The translations under genes were made by a program, and so were the position numbers. From contig NC_079887.1 of NCBI RefSeq assembly GCF_029227915.1, positions 22,381,650-22,445,649 of the forward strand: a DNA stretch of 64,000 nt. The letters are read 5' to 3'. Numbering within the stretch: position 1 is the first letter of the stretch; every line of letters begins with the position of its first letter. The notes beneath the pieces were generated by a model, which saw only the letters and a list, made by a program, of their open reading frames with translations, was not told the origin of the DNA and ran no database searches. The stretch is from Hydractinia symbiolongicarpus (lineage: Eukaryota > Cnidaria > Hydrozoa > Anthoathecata > Hydractiniidae). Of this stretch, positions 37,273 to 46,288 are shown piece after piece.

Positions 37273-37509
37273 ATGGCAAGTAAACATGATGAAAATATGA
37301 GTCCAAAGAAAACCATGATTATTGATGCTTTATGGGCGTCCGTCAGACCCATAGGCGGAAAAAAAGCCTTAAGGGTTTCCAGGCCCGGTGCCAAGATGGA
37401 TATGGAAGACGGTTTAAAGATAGCCGGCTATATGACGGCGGCGATTCTATTCGACGAATACGCCATTAAACAGCGATGGTACAAAATATTATTGATGGCT
37501 CCGAAATAA
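37273..37509 (+). CDS. Small hypothetical ORF of the Polinton-like element (78 aa)
   Basis: Open from ATG (MASKHDENMSPKKTMIIDAL) to TAA. Basic, with a weakly hydrophobic middle (GLKIAGYMTAAILFDEYAI). It follows the membrane-helix ORF in the same direction. No family recognised, so a real gene is likely but unproven. Confidence 0.45.
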   Translation: MASKHDENMSPKKTMIIDALWASVRPIGGKKALRVSRPGAKMDMEDGLKIAGYMTAAILFDEYAIKQRWYKILLMAPK

Positions 37510-37554
37510 ATGACCACAACTCGTGTTTGTCCCTAAGGGCAAAAACAGGTCAAT

Positions 37555-38136
37555 TTGGAGGCCAAGAAATGTTCAAAATGTAAACACCCTTTATCTTGGG
37601 ACAATTTTAGAATGAAGAGAAATGGTCAAACTACAAAAATGTGTATTAAATGCCTGAATGTTCTGAAGGCGTCGATGGAGCGTACAAAGTGCTCCCATCA
37701 AAGACAGAGGTCCAAGTGTAAAGAGTGCGGAGGAAGCGAAATTTTCCCCCATGAAAAAAAGAGATCAATCTGTAAAGAATGTGGAGGTGAAAGCGTCTGT
37801 GACCATCGGAGGATAAGATCTCGCTGTGAAGAATGTAAGCGTGGAAGCATATGCTATCATCAAAGGGTGAGATCCAAGTGCAAAGAATGTATTGGAAGTC
37901 AGATTTGCAAGCATCAAAGGCAGAGGTCTCATTGTAAAGAGTGTAAAGGCAGCCAGATTTGTAAACATGAAAGGGTGAGATCCACCTGTAAAGAGTGTGA
38001 CGGTAGTCAAGTTTGCCCCCATGAAAGGCTAAGATTTCAGCGCCCCATATGCGATCCAGCTGGACATCTAGCCGGTGTTGTAGGAAGCCGAGCCCGCCAC
38101 GTCCTACAGGGAAACAAGGAACTCAGCTCTGGCTAG
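37555..38136 (+). pseudogene. Zinc-binding CxH...CxxC repeat protein, truncated before its HNH domain
   Basis: An N-terminal CSKCKHPL...CIKC zinc-ribbon-like unit is followed by about seven tandem 18-residue repeats of the form C-x-H-x5-6-C-K-E-C-x-G-S (for example CKHQRQRSHCKECKGSQI). It ends with CDPAGHLAGVVGSRARHVLQ. The first codon is TTG where ATG would be expected, one repeat has lost its first Cys (IFPHEKK), and the frame stops at 38136, where integrase sequence begins. The inverted copy at 40500-40985 shows that an HNH nuclease domain should follow, so this copy is a deletion fusion. Confidence 0.65.
37899..38133 (+). repeat. Left arm of a long inverted duplication (partner about 40748-40982)
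   Basis: The last zinc repeats and the CDPAGHLAGVVGSRA segment recur in reverse orientation at about 40748-40982 with roughly 95% identity by eye. The copies enclose integrase, Bro-N, ATPase and zinc-finger genes. The left copy ends abruptly at 38133 (CAGCTCT), whereas the right copy continues into the HNH domain. Confidence 0.75.
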
Positions 38137-38138
38137 AC

Positions 38139-38797
38139 CCTACGCACAAAGAAAGCCTGCAAAGTCGCCGAGTTGATCAAGGACATCTACAAGGCAGGAC
38201 CCTTACACTATCCCAAAACCTTTCAATGTGACAATGGTTCTGAGTTTAAATCAGATGTGACGAAGCTCCTAGAAGACAAAGGGGTTGGGATTAAGAGGGA
38301 CACCACTAAATATTAGCACACGTTCACGGCCTTCGTGGAATCTTATAACAAGGTCCTAGCGGAAAGGCTCTTCAAACCGCAAGATGCGCAGGAGCTGGCT
38401 TCTGATGAGACTAGAACCATTTGGGTCAAGCATTTGTATATACATCGTAAAAGGTATCAATAATACCAAGACTACGATGATCGATCTTAAGCCTAACAAG
38501 GCGATCAAACTTGAAGATGTGCCGCTCGCAAAGGGCGAAAAATATCCCGAGGAGAGACCCTCACCCGAGGATGGGCTGTACTTGTACCTTCTACAACCCG
38601 TGGAGGAGCATGGTAACTCTAAAAGACGCGCCCCTGATGCTTCCTGGAGTAAAAAGACGTACCGACGGGATAGGATCGTAGCGGGTAGTCGCGTGTTCTT
38701 CTATTTAAAGGATGGCCCTGAAAGGAGCTTCGTCTCCGAGGAGTTGATGCTTATTCCCGAGGACGTTGAAGTGCCTCCACAATATATCAAAGAGTGA
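38139..38797 (+). pseudogene. Polinton integrase (rve/DDE), N-terminally truncated and disrupted
   Basis: Retroviral-type integrase that would insert the element. Visible parts: FQCDNGSEF (second catalytic Asp) near 38220, an in-frame TAG after DTTKY near 38315, FVESYNKVLAERLFKPQDAQ (catalytic Glu) near 38335, then a frameshift into the C-terminal chromodomain-like region 38470-38797 (MIDLKPNKAIKLEDVPL, WSKKTYRRDRIV, FVSEELMLIPEDVEVPP). The N-terminal zinc domain and first catalytic Asp are missing, replaced by the truncated zinc-repeat ORF. Inactive. Confidence 0.82.
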
Positions 38798-38849
38798 TAA
38801 ACACCCTCAATTTTACCTATAATTTTACTACCCGCAAGGATAGTGAAAA

Positions 38850-39419
38850 TTAGTGTATAGCTATGACATATCATTATCGAACATACCTTCGAATAGCTCC
38901 CGTGTATCATCGTCGGGCAACGTGAAATGGTTCTAAATACTAAGACAATTATCTCTGAATCGACACCAAGCATCGTATCATATAGTACCCATGTATACCC
39001 TTTTTTCCATGCTCGTTGGGATCATTTTTATAAACCACACATAGTACGGTATCATGTTGATGTTGACGCGGGACATGTTTCTGCTGTAGCTCCGAGTTGT
39101 CTTACCTAAGGACATCAAGATCGTCTTCGAGCATAGCGATGGAAATATCCCTTTCTTTGATTGCTGCAGCAAGCTTTTTGATTTCTCTGGGCAGCACCTC
39201 TTCCACGTCCCATTCCGAAAAGGGTTCCGCATTAGGTTGACCACATCTCAACAGAAAACAATAGAGGCCTGTTTCAGTCAACAAAATCGTGTTTGGTTGG
39301 GTGGATAGATCTGTCCACACCTTGGATACCGGCATCACCCATCCTCTTTTTATACCTATCGGGAACATATCGCTGAATGACTTACTCCCGCAACTCGCTG
39401 ATATCCTGCGGCTCTCCAA
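38850..39419 (-). pseudogene. Bro-N (BRO/KilA-type) domain protein, disrupted
   Basis: Reading down from 39419, a first frame contains LLTETGLYCFLLRCGQPNAE then PFSEWDVEEVLPREIKKL, the hallmark of the Bro-N DNA-binding domain of large DNA viruses, phages and some Polintons. It continues in a coiled-coil-like stretch ending at a stop (39102). A second frame carries a C-terminal piece around 39090-38880 (VPRQHQHDTVLCVVYK, ending near FTLPDDDTREL). The start of the domain is unclear because it runs into decayed ATPase sequence. Likely a regulator; function inferred only. Confidence 0.65.
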
Positions 39420-39552
39420 ACATACATCTACACATACATCTTTCTATATACTGATGCTTGGCCAGAGGATTTCATCTTACTCAATCCAAACTACTCCAAC
39501 TCCAGGCCTTACCAAAACATCATCCCAGTCCGTAATCAGATTGGTTTCCTCG

Positions 39553-39957
39553 TCAATTAGTCCTCAGGTTCTTGGGCAAAGCCGTATATGACTGCGCTAA
39601 TAGCCACAAACTATGCCTTCTGTGCCTTCCCGAAATAGCAAGCTCAAGCAGGGACTGCCTTTTTTTATCGAGGTCCTCGTTAGAAATACAGCCGTCGGCA
39701 ACGAAAAGACTGTCCTTGCCTGCCAACAATTCAAGCAGCTCATTTCCGGGGTCTATCAGGAACACATAGGGGTCCTTCCATAGCGATGCCTTATCTAATT
39801 AGGTACTGTTCCACCGTATAGTTGGGCACAAGATGATAATATTGTGATAATTTTTTTTATACTCCTGCTCGAGGAGGTCTAGAACACGCTGTGTCTTACT
39901 GCAACTTGTGGGTCCTGTGTAAATTGCCGTATGTGGATATCTTACGACATCCAACAT
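39553..39957 (-). pseudogene. Packaging ATPase (FtsK/A32-like) fragment
   Basis: Starts MLDVVRYPHTAIYTGPTSC; the Walker A motif is GPTSCSKT, followed by IIILCPTIRW. A TAA at about 39799 interrupts. In the same frame the sequence continues with a Walker B-like SLFVADG and the conserved RQSLLELAISGRHRRHSLWL, LAQSYTALPKNLR. The C-terminal third is lost into unreadable sequence. In Polintons this enzyme pumps DNA into capsids. Minus orientation, convergent with the integrase. Confidence 0.75.
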
Positions 39958-39958
39958 T

Positions 39959-40462
39959 TTATTCAACTCCTGTCGTGAACCTTACTGCTGCGCATGCACC
40001 ACAAATCCATATACCCCCATGATTCTTTTCCAAGAATCCCCGACAGGCAGGACAGAGCTTAGTCCCTCGAGCCCTGTATTCCATGGGTAGCGGGGCGTAT
40101 ACTAATTTATCCTGTAAGCATTGCAATGCATTGCGATACCTTTCAACGAGCCTTGCCTTCTCCGGTTTCCCCGCAGCGGAGGAACCGATAAGTTCGGTAT
40201 AATGGGGGTATAATGTTGTATGTGAGCAGAGCATACAAAAGTATGTAATTCTTATCCTGCCGAACCCCTCTAATTTCTTTATCGATATCGTCCCTATTTT
40301 TAACAGCCCGCCTCTCCTTCGCTTTGGCCAGGCAGACCATGCAGGTCTTAGTCCGACTATTACCCCTGATTTTGAACCCGTCCGGGGGAAGTAGTTTTTT
40401 ACAAGATCTACAATGCTTGTTCTGCTTTTAATATTACGTCTTGAGCACTTGGTTCCTTCCAT
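39959..40462 (-). pseudogene. Zinc-finger ORF of the Polinton-like element
   Basis: An open frame of 167 codons starts MEGTKCSRR and ends just before the ATPase start. Cysteine pairs CMLC, CPAC and CGAC suggest zinc binding. A second frame holds CRSCKKLLPP...CMVC, similar in layout to the CSKC...CIKC unit at the start of the zinc-repeat protein (37555), so the real protein is probably split by a frameshift near 40330. It could be a late transcription factor-like zinc protein; that is a guess. Confidence 0.45.
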
Positions 40463-40499
40463 ATTTCTATTTGCCCCAAGGGGTAAATAGAAATTATCA

Positions 40500-40985
40500 T
40501 AGGTTTATTCCGTAGTGTATCGATTGCCTTTTGACATGTTCTTGCCCGCCCACATAGGTTGGGTATTGGTATAGTGTAGCCTTTTCGTTACCTTATCAAG
40601 CGATGGAGCTGCACCATTTTCCCGATACTTAAGTGGGATTTTATGATCAATATGCTACTCTCCATAATTGTCCCAGGTCATACTCTCAGAAAACTGGACC
40701 TCAATATGGGTCTGTAGGGTAGCTATATCGCAACCTAGGTACTGCTGAGAGCTGAGTTCCTTGTTTCCCTGTAGGGCGTGGCGGGCTCGGCTTCCTACAA
40801 CACCGGCTAGATGTCCAGCTGGATCGCATATGGGGCACTGGAATCTTAGCCTTTCATGGGGGCAAACTTGACTACCGCCACACTCTTTACAGGTGGATCT
40901 CACCCTTTTATGTTTACAAATATGGCTGCCTTAACACTCTTTACAATGAGACCTCTGCCTTTGATGCTTGAAAATCTGACAAATT
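40500..40985 (-). pseudogene. Zinc-repeat protein with HNH-type nuclease domain, disrupted copy
   Basis: From about 40985 down: remnants of the 18-residue zinc repeats (CKECGGSQVCPHERLRFQC), then CDPAGHLAGVVGSRARHALQ, then YLGCDIATLQTHIEVQFSES, MTWDNYGE, a TAG stop in place of the usual Trp, and HIDHKIPLKYRENGAAPSLD then QPMWAGKNMSKGN. The HIDH core and flanks look like an HNH endonuclease. Frameshifts break the repeat part. It is the inverted partner of 37899-38133 but keeps the nuclease end that copy lost. Confidence 0.65.
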
Positions 40986-41201
40986 TTTTTATGGTAGTGT
41001 TTTTATCTTCCGACTTACCGCCTCGTGAAAGTTATATATTCCGGCTAAATTCTTTTAAAACTTCACGCTTTTGAAACTGCTCATATCGTATTACACAAAA
41101 GAGGCTGAGCAAGTACTTTAAAAATAAAATTTTGATTATAAGATACTTCGACGAGTGGATACAGAATTACCAAAGCATGTCCAAATATTGACATGTATTA
41201 T

Positions 41202-41282
41202 CAACCTCGATCCCAGGACCTGCTGTCTCTTTTTGTATATCGGACGCCGATGAGAGACAAAAAGCCCTGGGAACGATATTTG
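41202..41282. mobile_element. MITE with CAACCTCG...CCCAGG ends, copy 1
   Basis: Left end CAACCTCGATCCCAGG. The right end, read in reverse, is CGTTCCCAGGGCTTTTTGTC, with internal TCTCTTTTTGT / AGACAAAAAG arms forming a hairpin. Same ends as the elements at 45540 and 46655. The target duplication is not clear for this copy. Confidence 0.6.
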
Positions 41283-41364
41283 AGCTATTGTTTGTTTCAA
41301 CAAATTCAAACAGTGCAACTGTGTTTATAGCCGTTACCGAAACCCGGAATGAAATTTTAAAACA

Positions 41365-41372
41365 TATAAATA
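41365..41372 (+). promoter_or_regulatory. TATA box candidate for the SAA-like gene
   Basis: TATAAATA lies about 118 bp before the ATG at 41490. A start site about 30 bp downstream (about 41395) would give a 5' UTR of about 95 nt. Position and match are good, but no transcript evidence is available. Confidence 0.5.
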
Positions 41373-41489
41373 CAAGGTCATTTGAAGTTCAAGTATTTAA
41401 GTTTTTTCGAGTAAAATATAACGTTGAACATAGTTCAAACATTTTTTAGAGCTTGCAGTTTTGGAATTTCTTGAGGAAGGATTTCAAAA

Positions 41490-44400
41490 ATGCGTGTTTG
41501 GGTTGTGATTTGCTTATTTTTGGTGGTAGCAGTATGCACAGCTGATGCTTGGTGGAGTGGTGGTAGCCGGAGAAGGTAAATAGTGAATATTTTTTCTAAT
41601 ATCCGAGCTAAATTATTGTAGAAATAAGATATGCTGCATCGACTTGATATATTAGGGAATATTTTTCTTCTTTTCAATAAGACGTGGCCAATCCTGCAAA
41701 GCGCTTCACATTACGCGTCCGGTCGTAACAATACAATTGCTAAGCCAATTAGATGTACCACGCGATGATAACACTACTTGCAAAATTTCTTCTTGTAGCT
41801 CATCGAGCCGATCTGAATCTCGGTCAAGTAGTAGCTCAACGTATAGCATTGGCTCTCGGTCGAGCAGTAGATCAAGACATGGCATTGGATCGAGGTTGAG
41901 CAGCAGATCAAGGTATGGCATTGGATCGCGGTCGAACAGTAGATCAAGGTCTAGCATTGGATCGCGGTCGAACAGTAGAACAAGATCTAGCATTGGATCG
42001 CGGTCGAGCAGTAGATCAAGGTCTAGCATTGAATCGCGGTCCAGCAGTAGATCAAGATCTAGCATTGGATCGCGGACAAGCAGTAGATCAAGATATGGCA
42101 TTGGATATCGGTCGAACAGCAGATCAAGGTCTAGCATTAGATCTCGGTCCAGCAGTAGATCAAGATCTAGCATTGGATCGCGGTCCAACAGTAGATCAAG
42201 GTCTAGCATTGAATCGCGGTCCAGCAGTAGATCAAGATATGGCATTGGATCGCGGTCGAACAGCAGATCAAGGTCTAGCATTGGATCACGGACGAGCAGT
42301 AGATCAAGGTCTAGCATTGGATCGCGGTCGAACAGTAGAACAAGATCTAGCATTGGATCGCGGTCGAACAGTAGAACAAGATCTAGCATTGGATCGCGGA
42401 CAAGCAGTAGATCAAGATCTAGCATTGGATCGCGGACAAGCAGTAGATCAAGATATGGCATTGGATCGCGGTCGAGCAGTAGATCAAGATCTAGCATTGG
42501 ATCGCGGTCCAACAGTAGATCAAGGTCCAGCAGTAGATCTCGGTCCAGCAGTAGATCAAGATCTAGCATTGGATCGCGGTCCAACAGTAGATCAAGGTCT
42601 AGCATTAAATCGCGGTCCAGCAGTAGATCAAGATCTAGCATTGGATCGCGGACAAGCAGTAGATCAAGATCTAGCATTGGATCGTGGTTGAGCAGTAGAT
42701 CAAAAACTAGCATTGGATCGCGGTCGAGCAGTAGATCAAGATCTGGTATTGGATCGCAGTCGAGAATTAGATTAAAATCAATAATTGGCTTGCCAAAGAT
42801 GGTACCACTATTTAATGTAAGACCTCGTGATATACTGGGCATCGAACAGGTAAAATTGAACAAGGCGAAGATTTATTATTAAAAATATTTATTAACATTT
42901 ATACTTATATTATTTATTTATACCATAATTCATATATTTTTATGACTTCAGGTCTTGGAACATTTGCAAAAAGTCTTACGAAAACCCCCATAAAAACTGT
43001 AAAAGCATTTGGAGCATTTGGAAAAAGTTACCTTGAGATTAGAAAAGCAAATCTCAAGGATGGTAATTTAGCTGCACATGAGAAAGCGAACTATGATGCT
43101 ACGAAGATAGCTGGTTCAATAGTATCAAGCGCTATCAGCGCTGCTCGTGAGGCATACAAAAGGTTTCGAATCAAAACAAACCCAGATGGATCGAAGCATT
43201 ACGGTGACACTCGAACGCCGAAAGAAATCAAAGACACCATGGATGCGAACAAAAGAGGCCGTGAAAAGGCGTTAGGTGAAAAATTAGATGTGGTAAAGAA
43301 AGGACCGCTATTTAGTATCAGACCACGTGACAGTACTGGACATCGAACAGGTAGATGATGAAACAACAGTGGTTAATATTCAGAATATCTTGTAAATGTA
43401 TTTATATCATATATCATTACAATTTCAGGTCTTGCAACACTTGCAAAAAGTCTTGTGAAGAACCCCACAAAAACTGTAAAAGCAATTGCAGCATTTGGGA
43501 AAAGTTACCTCGAAATGAAAAAAGCAAATCTCAAAGGTGGTAATTTAGGTCCACATGAGAAAGCTAACTATAATGCTACGAAGATAGCTGGTTTAAAAGT
43601 ATCAAGCGCTATCAGCGCTGCTCGTGAGGCATACAAAAGGTTTCGAATCAAAACAAACCCAGATGGATCGAAGCATTACGGTGATACTCGAACGCAGAAA
43701 GAAATCAAAGACACCATGGATGCAAACCAAAGAGGCCGTGAAAAGGCGTTAGGTGAAAAATTAGATGTGGTAAAGAAAGGACCGCTATTTAGTATCAGAC
43801 CACATGACAGTACTGGACATCGAACAGGTAGATGATGAAACAACAGTGGTTGATATTCAGAATATCTTGTAAATGTATTTATATCATATATCATTACAAT
43901 TTCAGGTCTTGCAACACTTGCAAAAAGTCTTGTGAAGAACCCCACAAAAACTGTAAAAGCAATTGCAGCATTTGGGAAAAGTTACCCCGAAATGAAAAAA
44001 GCAAATCTCAAAGGTGGTAATTTAGGTCCACATGAGAAAGCTAACTATAATGCTACGAAGATAGCTGGTTTAAAAGTATCAAGCGCTATCAGCGCTGCTC
44101 GTGAGGCATACAAAAGGTTTCGAATCAAAACAAACCCAGATGGATCGAAGCATTACGGTGACACTCGAACGCCGAAAGAAATCAAAGACACCATGGATGC
44201 GAACAAAAGAGGCCGTGAAAAGGCGTTAGGTGAAAAATTAGATGTGGTAAAGAAAGGACCGCTATTTAGTATCAGACCACGTGACAGTACTGGACATCGA
44301 ACAGGTAGATGATGAAACAACAGTGGTTGATATTCAGAATATCTCGTAAATGTATTTATATCATATATCATTACAATTTCAGGTCTTGCAACACTTGCAA

Positions 44401-44711
44401 AAAGTCTTGTGAAGAACCCCACAAAAACTGTAAAAGCAATTGCAGCATTTGGGAAAAGTTACCTCGAAATGAAAAAAGCAAATCTCAAAGGTGGTAATTT
44501 AGGTCCACATGAGAAAGCTAACTATAATGCTACGAAGATAGCTGGTTTAAAAGTATCAAGCGCTATCAGCGCTGCTCGTGAGGCATACAAAAGGTTTCGA
44601 ATAAAAACAAACCCAGATGGATCGAAGCATTACGGTGATACTCGAACGCAGAAAGAAATCAAAGACACCATGGATGCAAACCAAAGAGGCCGTGAAAAGG
44701 CCAGGGGTTGA
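41490..44711 (+). CDS. Secreted protein gene: signal peptide, Arg/Ser repeat exon and four tandem serum amyloid A-like exons
   Basis: Exon 1 (41490-41575) encodes a signal peptide, MRVWVVICLFLVVAVCTADA, then WWSGGSRR. Exon 2 (41682-42849) joins in frame, starts RGQSCKALHITRPVV and then runs through about 25 Arg/Ser-rich 12-residue repeats to PLFNVRPRD. Exons 3-6 begin at 42952, 43429, 43906 and 44383. The first three are exactly 399 nt, phase 1 at both ends; the last stops at 44711 (REKARG). Each encodes an SAA-like domain: SYLEMKKAN, HEKANYNATK, SSAISAAREAYKRF, then DANxRGRE and SIRPRD, matching the order YSDMREAN, ARGNYDAAK, EAISDARE, RF, ANEWGR, FRP of vertebrate SAA. A one-base deletion near 42831 makes exon 2 end in phase 0, so the array is out of frame from it. 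Otherwise read-through stops at 42882. Confidence 0.75.
41860..42780 (+). repeat. 36-bp coding minisatellite (Arg/Ser repeats)
   Basis: About 25 copies of a 36-bp unit whose reading frame gives SSRSRSSIGSRS-like repeats. Two forward frames and one reverse frame stay open over more than 700 bp because the unit length is a multiple of three and has no stops in those frames. The frame continuous with the signal peptide is the Arg/Ser one. It replaces the middle of what looks like an SAA-type exon whose 3' end (PLFNVRPRD) remains. Confidence 0.9.
42952..44711 (+). repeat. Tandem exon array, unit 477 bp (399-bp exon plus 78-bp intron), four copies
   Basis: Copies start at 42952, 43429, 43906 and 44383. 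Copies 2-4 are almost identical including the intron, pointing to recent duplication or gene conversion. Copy 1 is more diverged (GLGTFAKSLTKTPIKTVKAF) and copy 4 departs from the others after 44700, gaining a stop. Each has a matching acceptor (TTTCAG|GT) and donor (ACAG|GTAGAT), so exons could be added or skipped without changing frame. Confidence 0.92.
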
Positions 44712-46288
44712 AAAGGTTCTCATATTACATAAAACTCATTTTTTTCCGTAGAACTCTTTGAGTTAAAACCTCGAGTTCCAAGGTTTTTATAAGAAAACTC
44801 GCGAAGAGCCTAGTTCTAAAAGTTTCTTATTTGTAGGCTGAAATTCCAAGTTTTTAGTTCCAAAAGTTTCTTAATTAGTTTCTTAATTTTCCTAGTTAAA
44901 AAAAGATTTCTTATATCAAATAAATAGCTAGTTCTAAAAGTTCCTTTATATTTTGGACTAGTTTGGTTTAAAAATAAAAAATATAATATTTTTCGTTTCT
45001 CAACAACACAATAGTGACGATCGTAACATCTTCTTTAATTAATTGTAAAAATTAATTAGAAAAAAGTTTCTTATTTCGGAAATAGAAATAGAATGTAGTA
45101 AAAGTTTTTAAATTTTTGAAGATTCTACATGTAGGTCTCTTATAAACATGTTTGTTATAAAAAAAAACGTGTAACGTCCGTGAATTCACAATCAAAACAC
45201 TCTGACCTGTCGGTAAGCCTTTTATAGTCCACTTTTCGTGCGTCGTAATGTTTTGTTTTCGCGTCGAGATCAATAGACATGCGCACTCATTCCTGTAGGT
45301 AAAAAATTAATTGAACACAACAATAAACTGAATCCAAAATTCAAACGAAATATTCGTTTAAGATTAGTAAAAAGTAAAAAGAATTAATTCTAATAGCTTT
45401 TAGATCTTGTGCTAAAGAGAGTCTACAATATTCATTTCACCCTATATGGTTTTGCTTTTTTAACTGTAAGAATTAGTGCGCATGTAAAAAAAACCCGTCA
45501 AGTTTTTAAACATTAGCATATCATTAACCTGTAAACATGCATCCTCGTCCCCAGGGGTTTTTTGCTATGTTAACGCGGCTAACACTTACTTGATGACTGT
45601 CAAAAAGAAAAAAAGGCCTAGGAACGAGGTTGGTAAACAGGCAAATCGCAATTTAACTTCATGGTCGTCATAAACCACAAAGACGCAGAATCACTTGTCA
45701 AACTTGTTTACTTTTACAAAATGACAAAATTATATAAGATTAATGAACTCTTGATTTTCTTCCACTTAATTTTCTTGGTCTAATTCCATATCACTATTAA
45801 TCAAATAATAGTGGTCTGGAAATGAAGTTGTCCAATCAAGCCTTAAAATTATTAAGTGGTGATTTAAAACCAGAACAGCCAAATAAATTACTTTCTTTTA
45901 TTTTTGATTGAGCTATATTAAAAAGCTTAATTTCATTTTAGTATTTTATAAATTCAACAACGGAGATTCACTCTCTACCGTTGGTATATGATGTTTCCTT
46001 AGTTGTCACATTACTGCAGACATAATATCTTTATTTGTTTATTTATTTATTTATTTATTTTCTATAACAGGGCTATAAATAACATGATTATTTACAACTA
46101 CATGATGTTAAAGTTCGAAGAAATCACATTCCTTCTACGAATATCTTGACAATCTCCTTCTCAGATCTCCATAGTGCCTTCAATAAATAATTTTAGAAGG
46201 GGTTTGGGACTAGACTGTATTTTATTTTTAAAAGATTAAAAATGTTATTTGTCTAGCGATTTAGTTGTAAGTAGCTTGTGGTGTGAAC
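44712..46288. other. Intergenic stretch with a MITE at 45540-45632
   Basis: No gene recognised. The 3' UTR of the SAA-like gene probably occupies the start; the 5' UTR and promoter of the beta-helix membrane protein occupy the end. A TTTA run lies at about 46028-46060. Confidence 0.5.
45540..45632. mobile_element. MITE with CAACCTCGTYCCCAGG-type ends, copy 2 (9-bp target duplication)
   Basis: 93 bp. The left end reads CATCCTCGTCCCCAGGGG and the right end in reverse CAACCTCGTTCCTAGGCC; both run into T-rich arms. Flanks are GTAAACATG (45531-45539) and GTAAACAGG (45633-45641), a 9-bp direct repeat with one mismatch. A 9-bp duplication is typical of Mutator-like elements. Confidence 0.75.

Larger units (their letters stand above)
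32510..40985. mobile_element. Decayed Polinton/adintovirus-like element
   Basis: About 8.5 kb with the gene set of self-synthesising Polintons: protein-primed type DNA polymerase B, rve-type integrase, an FtsK/A32-like packaging ATPase, small membrane ORFs, a zinc-repeat/HNH protein and a Bro-N protein. The left genes run plus, the right genes run minus. Frameshifts and stops occur in every large ORF. Major capsid and protease genes were not recognised. An inverted copy of the zinc-repeat gene flanks the right half. Composition is less AT-rich than the flanks. No terminal repeats or 6-bp target duplication could be fixed. Confidence 0.8.
40986..41489. other. Gap between the Polinton-like element and the SAA-like gene; contains a small MITE
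   Basis: No gene. It holds the MULE-type MITE at 41202-41282 and the probable promoter of the downstream secreted-protein gene (TATA-like box at 41365). The right end of the Polinton-like element near 40985 has no recognisable terminal repeat. Confidence 0.5.

Noticed and set aside
36631-37287. 218-codon minus-strand ORF
   Set aside because: Antisense to the small Polinton ORFs, low-complexity Ser/Phe content, no recognisable domain.
41915-42691. Second plus-strand frame (258 codons) in the same repeat
   Set aside because: A shifted frame of the minisatellite, not continuous with the signal-peptide exon.
41706-42863. Long minus-strand open frame (385 codons) opposite the Arg/Ser repeat exon
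   Set aside because: It only translates the 36-bp repeat in reverse (LLLDRDPMLDLD units). The plus frame connects to a signal peptide with correct splicing, so the minus frame is a shadow.
43351-44382. CRISPR-like array because of regular spacing
   Set aside because: The 477-bp units are coding exons plus introns in a eukaryotic gene, far too long for CRISPR repeats.
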